The notes beneath the pieces are model-generated. The model saw nothing but the letters and a program-made list of their open reading frames with translations, did no database searches and was not told the DNA's origin. A DNA stretch of 64,000 nucleotides from Chloracidobacterium sp. N (GTDB taxonomy: Bacteria; Acidobacteriota; Blastocatellia; Chloracidobacteriales; Chloracidobacteriaceae), in NCBI RefSeq assembly GCF_018304765.1, contig NZ_CP072642.1, forward strand, positions 603,501 through 667,500, written 5' to 3'. Below are positions 1 to 9,640 of the stretch, piece after piece. A program made the translations under genes and the position numbers. Within the stretch, counting starts at the first letter, position 1. Every line of letters starts with the position of its first letter.

Positions 1-1546
1 CTTTGAGTGCCTGAACGGCGGCCGGCAGGTCGCCGCGCCGCTCATGGACACGCCCCAGCAGCAGGTGGGCCTCGCTGTGGTCGGGCGCAAGCTGAATGAC
101 CTGCGCCAGTTTTTCGAGCGCGATGTCGGCCCGGTTTTCAAGGAAGGCGGCCTGGGCGTCGCGCATGAGTTCCGCGACCCGCTCCAGTACAGAAGTGCCC
201 AGAAAGGCTTGCTGGCGACTCTGCTCTTCGCCCCGTGCATAGCGGTGAAAGGCTTCGCGGTTGAACCGGGTCTTGACAGAGGGCAACCAGGGCGGCTTGC
301 CGGACGTTTCCCACCGGGCGAAATCCGGCGCATGGCGCTTGGCAGCATCGAGGGCGGCCGTGGCCTCCGCCGTACGTCCCAGTTTGGCATAGACCTTGGA
401 GAGCACGTACCAAGCGCGGCCATCGGTTGCCGTGCGTCTGGTGAGGGTCTCCAGCGGTGTCACCGCTTCGGCCGGACGCCCATCCCGCCACAGGGCATAG
501 CCGTAGTTGAACAGGGCTTCGTCATCGAGCGGCACGGTGTCGGCCGCCAGCTTCGTCAGACGGGCCGCTTCGGCAAAATCGCCCTTCTGCATGTAGGCCA
601 CGCCGGCGTTGACGTAGGTTTCAAACAGCGGCATTGGGGTCAGCAGCGCCGTATGTGTTTTGATGGCGGCATCGGTCTGGTTGGTCAGCAGTTGACAGAC
701 GCCCAGGTAAAACCCGGCTTCCAGCCCACGTGGGTCAGTCGCCCGGACGCGCTCGAACCACGTTGCGGCTTCACCGTAGCGCCCGGCCCGATAGTGCAGC
801 AGTCCCAGCTCGAAGTATGCCTGGGGAAAGGTGAGTTGGGCGTTGCGGGTCGCATCCTCGATGGCCCGGGTGAGCAGGCGGGCCCGGTCCGCCGGGTCTT
901 CAGTGACGAGCGCCTTGATATAGATTTCGTAGGCGCTGGGCGCGGTCCGTGTCGCCCGCGCAATGAGCCGGTCACGTGAAAACGGCAGCGCCGGATTGCG
1001 CTGGTAAAGCAGTTCCCAGGCAAGTTTGCCCTGAATGACCTGCAAATCCGCCACCGGCGCGCTCAACACGTGTTCGCTGCCGACGAGCTTGCCTTCGCGT
1101 AGCGAAATCATCTGCGCCCGTACCGTCAGGGTGCTGTCTTTGCCCTCGCCCGTCACGGTGTAGGTGCCGCGCACAAGCAAATCGGCACCCACCGCTTCAC
1201 CGAGCTTGATTTCCGTGGCGCGGGTCAGCAGCGCTGTCCGTGACAGTCCCAGCTTTTCGTAAGCCAGGTGACATTCATCGAGCGGAACGGCAATCAACCC
1301 CGGCGAATCCAGCAGCTCGGCCATGGCGACCGTAAAGCTTTCCCGAATCCAGTTGTACTCCGGGCGCGCCGTTGTATGCTCGAAGGGAAGCGTGAGAACG
1401 ACCTCCGTCGCTGTGACCATCTGACCAGGAAGGCTCAAACCGAACCAGAGCCAAAACCAGATCAGCCCTGCCCACAACCGCCCGGACGGCCAGCGTCGCC
1501 TGGTCCGTGCCTTCTGCGCTGTATCCCGCTTCTGTTCAAACGCCAT
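1..1546 (-). CDS. TPR protein with N-terminal TolB/CsgG-like domain, partial
   Basis: This minus-strand gene starts at the ATG complementary to 1544-1546 and runs off the left edge, giving about 515 visible codons without a stop. The N-terminus has basic residues (around RTRRRWPSGR) followed by a Trp/Leu-rich hydrophobic stretch, so it is probably exported or membrane anchored. Residues about 45-165 resemble the TolB/FlgO-like domain that precedes TPR arrays (a strand ending GADLLVRGTYTV, then LTVRAQMISLREGKLVGSE). From about residue 200 on, TPR-like helical pairs repeat (for example FELGLLHYRAGRYGEAATWF and AHLLLGRVHERRGDLPAAVQ). TPRs bind other proteins, so a scaffold or outer-envelope role is likely, but no specific function can be given. 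Confidence 0.75.
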   Translation of the reverse strand, partial: MAFEQKRDTAQKARTRRRWPSGRLWAGLIWFWLWFGLSLPGQMVTATEVVLTLPFEHTTARPEYNWIRESFTVAMAELLDSPGLIAVPLDECHLAYEKLGLSRTALLTRATEIKLGEAVGADLLVRGTYTVTGEGKDSTLTVRAQMISLREGKLVGSEHVLSAPVADLQVIQGKLAWELLYQRNPALPFSRDRLIARATRTAPSAYEIYIKALVTEDPADRARLLTRAIEDATRNAQLTFPQAYFELGLLHYRAGRYGEAATWFERVRATDPRGLEAGFYLGVCQLLTNQTDAAIKTHTALLTPMPLFETYVNAGVAYMQKGDFAEAARLTKLAADTVPLDDEALFNYGYALWRDGRPAEAVTPLETLTRRTATDGRAWYVLSKVYAKLGRTAEATAALDAAKRHAPDFARWETSGKPPWLPSVKTRFNREAFHRYARGEEQSRQQAFLGTSVLERVAELMRDAQAAFLENRADIALEKLAQVIQLAPDHSEAHLLLGRVHERRGDLPAAVQALK

Positions 1547-1761
1547 CGCTTCATCACGGCTGATGACATGTTTCCACTGCCAGCACTGCCAGTGTACTGA
1601 CACCCTATCCGCCGGCGCGCGGCTGTCCACTTGGCAAGGGCATCCCGGCAAGGGCTTCCCGCGTGAAATGCGCCGTGGCGCGTCGGCCGGGTGTGACCGG
1701 CCGTGGTTGGCAAGCGTAACACGTTCACGCCGGTCTCCCCAAAGTTGATGCGAAAATTTTT

Positions 1762-1781
1762 CTTGACAACGAGTGACTAAG
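1762..1781. promoter_or_regulatory. HAIR-like (HspR operator-like) dyad overlapping the clpB -35 box
   Basis: CTTGA (1762-1766), nine bases, then ACTAAG (1776-1781). The HspR operator HAIR is CTTGAGT-N7-ACTCAAG. The spacing from CTTGA to ACT is the same here, but the right arm lacks one C. The position over the -35 element would suit a repressor. The half-site GAGTG-A-CTAA also resembles half of CIRCE, but no matching left arm exists. Confidence 0.3.
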
Positions 1782-1792
1782 ATTTTTATATT
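1763..1792 (+). promoter_or_regulatory. Sigma70-type promoter of clpB
   Basis: TTGACA at 1763-1768 and TATATT at 1787-1792 are separated by 18 bp. This is close to the vegetative consensus and about 75 bp upstream of the clpB start. It reads into the heat-shock cluster. Confidence 0.6.
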
Positions 1793-1799
1793 ACCCGCA

Positions 1800-1815
1800 G
1801 GCTAAGAAATTAGCC
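1800..1815 (+). promoter_or_regulatory. Hairpin in the clpB leader
   Basis: GGCTAA-GAAA-TTAGCC is a perfect 6-bp stem with a 4-nt purine loop, placed just after the predicted transcription start. It is too short and lacks a T-tract for a terminator. It could stabilise the mRNA or bind a regulator. Confidence 0.35.
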
Positions 1816-1869
1816 GGTTCGCCATCAGGCGACACCCAAAGAGTTGATGTTCAGTGTTGAGGTTCAGTT

Positions 1870-4506
<2,637 letters not shown>

Positions 4507-4550
4507 CCAACTCAGATCAACGTCATCATGACTTTGGAGGTTAGCAAGCC

Positions 4551-5000
4551 ATGACACTGCAACGCTTGGATCCTTTCCGTGACATCGTCAATCTGCGCAA
4601 CCAGATGGATGCCCTTTTCAGCGAAATGGGGCTGTTGCCGCGGGCGGCCGGACAGGCGGAAGCCGCTGCCACGTGGTCGCCGGCGGTGGACATCTATGAG
4701 ACGGACAAGGAAATCGTCCTCAAAGCTGAACTGCCCGACATCAAGCAGGAAGACATCCGCGTCAGTGTGGATAACAACCGGTTGTCCATCACAGGCGAGC
4801 GGAAGTTCGAGTCGGAGGTCAAGCGTGAAAACTACCACCGCATCGAGCGGTCGTACGGCACGTTTGCCCGTACCTTCACCTTGCCGCCGACGGTGGATCA
4901 GGACAACATCCGGGCTGAATACAAACAGGGTGTGCTGACCGTTTCCCTGCCGAAACGGGAAGTGGCCCAGGGCAAGAACATCGCCATTCAGGTCAACTGA
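4551..5000 (+). CDS. Small heat-shock protein, Hsp20/alpha-crystallin family
   Basis: This 149-residue holdase binds unfolding proteins until ClpB and DnaK refold them. A short N-terminal segment starting TLQRLDPFRDIVNLRNQM, typical of bacterial class A sHSPs, is followed by the alpha-crystallin domain (about 45-135: WSPAVDIYETDKEIVLKAEL, then the ISITGERK-type strand). The C-terminus is short (KNIAIQVN) and carries an I-x-V-type anchoring motif. GGAGG lies about 11 nt before the ATG. The gene follows clpB by 44 bp and probably shares its heat-inducible transcript. Confidence 0.93.
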   Translation: MTLQRLDPFRDIVNLRNQMDALFSEMGLLPRAAGQAEAAATWSPAVDIYETDKEIVLKAELPDIKQEDIRVSVDNNRLSITGERKFESEVKRENYHRIERSYGTFARTFTLPPTVDQDNIRAEYKQGVLTVSLPKREVAQGKNIAIQVN

Positions 5001-5052
5001 CGGCTGGCTTGCCGCCGTTGGATTGAAACCCGTGGCGTGATAGCGTTTTATG

Positions 5053-5081
5053 AACGGTGAGCTGCCGGGCGGCTCACCGTT
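5053..5081 (+). promoter_or_regulatory. Stem-loop between hsp20 and grpE
   Basis: AACGGTGAGC (5053-5062) and GCTCACCGTT (5072-5081) form a perfect 10-bp stem with a 9-nt loop. No T-run follows, so it is not a standard terminator. It may be a processing or attenuation element that reduces read-through from hsp20 into grpE. Confidence 0.45.
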
Positions 5082-5127
5082 TGCAGAATGGAAAGAAGAT
5101 TCCACACCAAGGAGCGAAGAGCCAGGC

Positions 5128-5844
5128 ATGAGCGACGAACCACGCGAAACCGCCGGTGCGGAGGCGCCGGTCGTGAACGTGACCGACAGGCGCCGTCTGT
5201 ATATGGACACGATGGAGACGTCCGCCGACACGGCTTCGTCCGTGGAATCCTCCGTGGACACCGCATCTGTGGAAGCCGCCGCGGAAGCGCCGGCTGACGC
5301 CTCCCAGGCGGCACTGCCCACCGTGCAACAGCTTCAGATGCAGCTTCGGGAGCGCGACGCCCAACTGGCGCGCTTGCGGGCGCAGGTCGTTGAATTCGAA
5401 GCCAAAACCCAGGAAGAATTGCGTGAGACCCGCCGCCGTCTGGAGCGGACCGTCGAGCAGCGGGTGCTGCACGCGCGGCAGGCCCTGCTCGAAGACTGGC
5501 TGGCCGTGTTTGACAACCTCGACCTGATGGTGGCCGGGGCGGAGAAAGCCACCAAAGAAGACCTGCTGACCGGGATTGTGGCCATGCAGCGGATGCTCAG
5601 CCAGACGTTGCAGCGGCACGACGTGGAACGGATTGAAGCCGTCGGGCAGCCGTTTGATCCCCAGCTTCACGAAGCCATTGAAACCCTGACGGTCGCACCT
5701 GAACAGGATGGACAGGTTGTGGCCCAGACCCGTCCGGGCTACCGTCTGGGGACGCACCTGATTCGTCCGGCGCTGGTCTCGGTCGGGCGGGCTGAAACCT
5801 CGTCGGCGGTCCTTTCGGAAGCGGACGTTCCGGCGAACATTTAG
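5128..5844 (+). CDS. grpE: GrpE, DnaK nucleotide-exchange factor
   Basis: GrpE releases ADP from DnaK and so restarts the Hsp70 cycle. The 238-residue protein has a disordered, acidic, Thr/Ser/Ala-rich N-terminal third, a long coiled coil (about 70-130, QLRERDAQLARLRAQVVEFE), and the C-terminal beta domain with the conserved GQPFDPQLHEAI and the final RPALVSVG. The frame is open from 5050, but ATG 5128 (MSDEPRE) with GGAG 13 nt upstream looks a better start. dnaK and dnaJ are not next to it in this window, so the Hsp70 genes lie elsewhere. Confidence 0.9.
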   Translation: MSDEPRETAGAEAPVVNVTDRRRLYMDTMETSADTASSVESSVDTASVEAAAEAPADASQAALPTVQQLQMQLRERDAQLARLRAQVVEFEAKTQEELRETRRRLERTVEQRVLHARQALLEDWLAVFDNLDLMVAGAEKATKEDLLTGIVAMQRMLSQTLQRHDVERIEAVGQPFDPQLHEAIETLTVAPEQDGQVVAQTRPGYRLGTHLIRPALVSVGRAETSSAVLSEADVPANI

Positions 5845-5999
5845 GAAAAGAACCGTTCGCGGCAACGGCCGCCTATGGTATTCTCAGCGCTGTAGTTCAC
5901 CTGCTCCCCGGATGGCGTCCCGCTGTGTCTTCAACCGGGGTTGGTCGGCTGGAGACACATCCCACAACAACGATCACATCATCCTCACCGAGGCACGCT

Positions 6000-8297
6000 A
6001 TGATTGACTTTGGCGATTTCGCAGACCGGTTTTCAGAAAGCGGACAGCGCGTCATGCGCCGCGCCTACGAGGAATCGAAGAACCGCGAGCATAATTTTCT
6101 GGCGCCAGAACACATTTTCCTGGCCCTGACGGAAGTCGAGCGTCCCCTGATCAACGAGATCATGCAGAGCCTCAACCTCGACCCGCAGGCCATTCGCAAT
6201 GCGCTCGATGGACGGCTTTCCATCCAGCGGCAGTTCGTGGGCAAGCGGATGAAGCTCCACGATGCCACGCGCGACATCCTCAACAAGGCCATGCGTCGGG
6301 CGCGTCAGAACGGACGGCAGGCGATTGACTCAACTGACCTGCTCATTTCCCTGTTTCAGGATGAAGATGGTGTGACAGCATCCGTACTCCGGCAGTTCGG
6401 GGCTGACCCGCAGGAAGTCGTCGAGCGGGTGGGCATGCGGCTCAAATCGCGTGAGGAGCGCGAGGCCCGCATCAGCCGCAAGTTCGAGCTGCCACCCTAC
6501 ATCAAGCACTTTGGAACGAGCCTCAACAAGCTGGCCCGCGAGGGCAAGCTGCCGCCGGTCATCGGCCGGGAGCGGGAAATCCAGCAGATGATTGAAATTC
6601 TCTGCCATCGGGAGCGCGCCAACTCACCTATTCTGATTGGTGAGCCGGGGGTGGGGAAAACGGCGGTGGTCGAAGGGCTGGCCCAGATGATCGAACTCGA
6701 ACCGGACCGTGTGCCACGCCGTCTGCGCAACGCCCATATCGTCTCCATGCAAATCTCGAATGTCGTGGCCGGCACGATGCTGCGCGGCATGTTTGAAGAG
6801 CGCATCCAGGGCGTCATCAATGAAGTCAAGGAGCGGGAAAACCTCATTCTGTTCATTGATGAAGTCCATACCATCATCGGGGCCGGCTCGGCGATGGGCG
6901 CAGCCGCCGATGCCGCCAACATGTTCAAGTCGGCGCTGGGGCGCGGTGAACTGCGGATCATCGGCGCGACGACCACGACGGAATACAAGGAGTACATTGC
7001 CGAGGATGAAGCCTTGGCGCGTCGTTTCCGAACGGTATTCATTGCCGAGCCAAGTATCGAGGACACGCGCAAGATTTTGCAGGGCGTGCGTCCGCGTCTG
7101 GAGCAGAACTACTCGGTGCAGATTTCGGACGAAGCGCTCGAAACGGCCCTCGAAATGGCCCCGCGCTACATTCGCAGCCTGCACATGCCGGACAAGGTCA
7201 TCGGCTGGCTGGATACGGCTTCGGTCAAGGTGGAAATCAATCAGCCGGAAGAGCCGCTTGTGCTCAAGCAGCATGTCATTGATGTCATTGCGCAGGAATC
7301 GCGCATCCCACACGATATGATCTTCCGCGAAACGACCGAACGCTTTGCCAATATGGAAGCCGAGCTGGCCAAGCGCGTCATCGGTCAACGCGAAGCCGTG
7401 GAGAGTGTCGCCCGCCGGCTCCGCCTCAACAAGGGGCCGCTCAAGGAAAACTTCTACAAGCCGGATGGCGTGTTGTTGTTCCTCGGCCCGACGGGCGTCG
7501 GCAAGACGGAACTGGCCAAAGCCGTTGCCGAGTTTATGTTTGGCGACGAGCAGAAGATGATTCGGATTGACATGTCGGAGTACCAGGATGGCGTTGTGGC
7601 CGTGGAGAAACTCATCGGCATGCCGCGTGGGATTGTCGGCTCGGAGCGGGGTGGGATTCTCACCGAACGCCTGCGCGACAACCCCTACACCGTCCTGCTG
7701 CTTGACGAAATCGAAAAGGCGTCGCCCTACCTGCTCAACCTGTTCCTCCAGGCTTTTGACGAAGGCTGGCTGACGGATGGCCGCGGCAAGAAGGTGTATC
7801 TGTCCGATGCCATCATCATCATGACATCGAACCTGGGCAGCGAGAACTTCAAAAAGTACATGAAGCCACTTGGCTTCGGCGTCAAGTCGCTGGGCGACAT
7901 GAAGGAAATCAAAAATGAAGTGCTCAAGGCCGCCGAAACCCGTTTCTCGCCGGAGTTTCGGAACCGCATTGACGAAATTGTGGTCTTCTCGCCGCTGACG
8001 CAGGACGAGGTGCGGCAGATTGCCGTTCTCTACCTCAACAAGATCACACGGCAGATGGCGAAGTTTGGCAAATCGCTGCAGGTCACCGACGCCGCCATTG
8101 ACCAGCTCGTGCAGCAGGGCTTCAGCCCGGCATACGGGGCGCGCTTCCTCAAGCGGACCATCGATGAGAAGGTCAAGCTGCCCATCACCCTGCGGTGGAA
8201 TGCCGTCAATGCTTTCACTGTGGATGCGCGGGATGGGCAGGTGGTCGTGACGGAAGAACGTACGGAAGCCAGCCCGGCTCCGTTTTCAGTCAACTAG
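6000..8297 (+). CDS. ClpC/ClpA-like AAA+ unfoldase with divergent pore loops
   Basis: This 765-residue protein has two AAA+ modules. It shows an N-domain repeat (about 1-140), D1 with Walker A GEPGVGKT (about 214) and Walker B LFIDEVH, almost no middle domain, and D2 with Walker A GPTGVGKT (about 496) and Walker [14 protein letters not shown] triplet after TSNLGSENF matches the ClpP-docking loop position, so it may feed ClpP. Both pore-1 loops are abnormal: KYRG of D1 is MLRG (260-263) and GYVGY of D2 is GIVGS (544-548), so the substrate-gripping tyrosines are missing. ATG 6000 with GAGG six bases upstream is preferred over an in-frame start at 5925. It ends the heat-shock cluster. Partner and substrate are unknown. 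Confidence 0.85.
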   Translation: MIDFGDFADRFSESGQRVMRRAYEESKNREHNFLAPEHIFLALTEVERPLINEIMQSLNLDPQAIRNALDGRLSIQRQFVGKRMKLHDATRDILNKAMRRARQNGRQAIDSTDLLISLFQDEDGVTASVLRQFGADPQEVVERVGMRLKSREEREARISRKFELPPYIKHFGTSLNKLAREGKLPPVIGREREIQQMIEILCHRERANSPILIGEPGVGKTAVVEGLAQMIELEPDRVPRRLRNAHIVSMQISNVVAGTMLRGMFEERIQGVINEVKERENLILFIDEVHTIIGAGSAMGAAADAANMFKSALGRGELRIIGATTTTEYKEYIAEDEALARRFRTVFIAEPSIEDTRKILQGVRPRLEQNYSVQISDEALETALEMAPRYIRSLHMPDKVIGWLDTASVKVEINQPEEPLVLKQHVIDVIAQESRIPHDMIFRETTERFANMEAELAKRVIGQREAVESVARRLRLNKGPLKENFYKPDGVLLFLGPTGVGKTELAKAVAEFMFGDEQKMIRIDMSEYQDGVVAVEKLIGMPRGIVGSERGGILTERLRDNPYTVLLLDEIEKASPYLLNLFLQAFDEGWLTDGRGKKVYLSDAIIIMTSNLGSENFKKYMKPLGFGVKSLGDMKEIKNEVLKAAETRFSPEFRNRIDEIVVFSPLTQDEVRQIAVLYLNKITRQMAKFGKSLQVTDAAIDQLVQQGFSPAYGARFLKRTIDEKVKLPITLRWNAVNAFTVDARDGQVVVTEERTEASPAPFSVN

Positions 8298-8350
8298 CCC
8301 TTCCGAAACCGGCCGGGTGCACACAAACCGAACCCGGAAGTACGCAATCC

Positions 8351-8380
8351 AAAGGGGATGCCACGTGGCATCCCCTTTCT
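8351..8380. terminator. Bidirectional terminator (28-bp perfect palindrome)
   Basis: AAAGGGGATGCCAC followed at once by its exact complement (8351-8378) forms a long GC-rich hairpin with A-tract and T-tract flanks. It lies between the convergent clpC-like and aminotransferase genes, where it can stop transcription in both directions. Confidence 0.85.
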
Positions 8381-8431
8381 CGTGCCTGGGAGCTGTCTCC
8401 GCTGCCGGCTTCTGGTTGGGCCACGCGGCGG

Positions 8432-9640
8432 CTAACCAAGGATTTCCGTCAGCACGGTCGTGGCCAGAGCGATGTCCGCTTCGGTCAGGATCAGGGGTGG
8501 CAGCAGGCGGATGACGTTGGCGCCCGCGTTGATCACCAGCAGACCCCGCTCCTGGGCGGCTGCGATGTAGGGAGCGGCTGGTTCTGTCAGCTCGATGCCA
8601 ATCATATAGCCACGTCCACGCACTTCCCGGATACGGTGGCTGGGAATGGCGCGCAGCCGCTCAAAGAATAGCCCACTGAGCCGTTCAACCTGGGCCGGCA
8701 GGTTGGTTTCCGTCAGGACGCGCAGCGTGGCACGGGCGGCAGCACAGGCCAGCGGCCCCCCACCGAACGTCGTCCCGTGCTGGCCTGGAGACAGTCTGGC
8801 GACGCGCTCACCAAGGGCGACGGCACCCATCGGAAAGCCACTGGCAATGCCCTTGGCCATGGTGAGGATGTCCGGCTCGATCCCGACGGCCTGGCAGGCA
8901 AAGAACGTCCCGGTGCGTCCAAACCCGGATTGGACTTCATCCAGAATGAGCAGCGCACCACGTTCGCGGCAAAGTTGCTGCGCCCGGTGCAGAAATGCGG
9001 TCGTCCCCGGACGCACACCGCCTTCACCCTGGACGACTTCCAGGATGACCGCGCCGATCTCATCCGTGATGGCGGCATCGAGGGCGGCTTCATCGTTGTA
9101 GGGGATATAGGTGAAACCGGGGAGCAGCGGCTCGAACGGCTCACGGTACTTTGGTTCCCACGTGGCCGTCAGCGCCCCGGCCGTCCGCCCGTGGAAGCCC
9201 CGCTGGGCGGCAACCACGCCGTGGCGGCCGGTGGTCAACCGGGCAAACTTGAGGGCAGCTTCATTGGCTTCCGCCCCGGAGTTGCAGAAAAACACGCGCG
9301 TCAGTCCGTGCGGCAGGACCGTCGTCAGCTCGGCATAGAGTTGGGCGCGCTGGTCATTGCCGAATGAGCCGGAACAGGCAATGAGGGTTGCCGCCTGCTG
9401 GCTGATGGCGTCCACCACCGCCGGATGGCAGTGCCCAAGGCTGGCGACGCCATACGCGGCCGTGCCGTCCAGATAGCGCCGTCCGTCGCTGTCCCAGACG
9501 TAAGCACCTGCCCCCCGGACGAGCGTGATGCCGCGTGAGACATACAGACCCAGACCATACCGGGCTTCGAGCGTGGCCGGTGTGGCGGGCGTCGTTTCGG
9601 CTGTGGCCGTGGAAAGCCGGACGGGCGTCGGGTTAGCCAT
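8432..9640 (-). CDS. Class III aminotransferase, ArgD/LysJ type
   Basis: This 402-residue PLP enzyme belongs to the acetylornithine aminotransferase group. Visible marks are NSGAEANEAALKFAR, the LILDEVQSGFGRTG block, the PLP lysine in MAKGIASGFPMG, and HGTTFGGGPLA. The stretches RGFHGRTAGALTATWEPKYR and EVVQGEGGVRP resemble Thermus/Deinococcus LysJ (LysW-linked lysine or ornithine synthesis), so the substrate could be acetylornithine or a LysW adduct. The start ATG overlaps the stop of the upstream response regulator (ATGGCTAA, 9633-9640), so translation is probably coupled. No lysW or other arg/lys gene is in this window to settle the choice. Confidence 0.85.
   Translation of the reverse strand: MANPTPVRLSTATAETTPATPATLEARYGLGLYVSRGITLVRGAGAYVWDSDGRRYLDGTAAYGVASLGHCHPAVVDAISQQAATLIACSGSFGNDQRAQLYAELTTVLPHGLTRVFFCNSGAEANEAALKFARLTTGRHGVVAAQRGFHGRTAGALTATWEPKYREPFEPLLPGFTYIPYNDEAALDAAITDEIGAVILEVVQGEGGVRPGTTAFLHRAQQLCRERGALLILDEVQSGFGRTGTFFACQAVGIEPDILTMAKGIASGFPMGAVALGERVARLSPGQHGTTFGGGPLACAAARATLRVLTETNLPAQVERLSGLFFERLRAIPSHRIREVRGRGYMIGIELTEPAAPYIAAAQERGLLVINAGANVIRLLPPLILTEADIALATTVLTEILG

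Larger units (their letters stand above)
1547..1869. other. Divergent intergenic region upstream of clpB
   Basis: This 323-bp stretch separates the divergent TPR gene and clpB. I see no gene in it. Its right half holds the clpB promoter, a HAIR-like partial dyad, a leader hairpin and the Shine-Dalgarno sequence GAGG (1859-1862, 7 nt before the ATG). The left half shows nothing I can assign. Confidence 0.6.

Noticed and set aside
1762-1781. CIRCE operator before clpB
   Set aside because: Only a right-half-like GAGTGaCTAA exists; the left arm TTAGCACTC is missing. The HAIR-like reading fits better.
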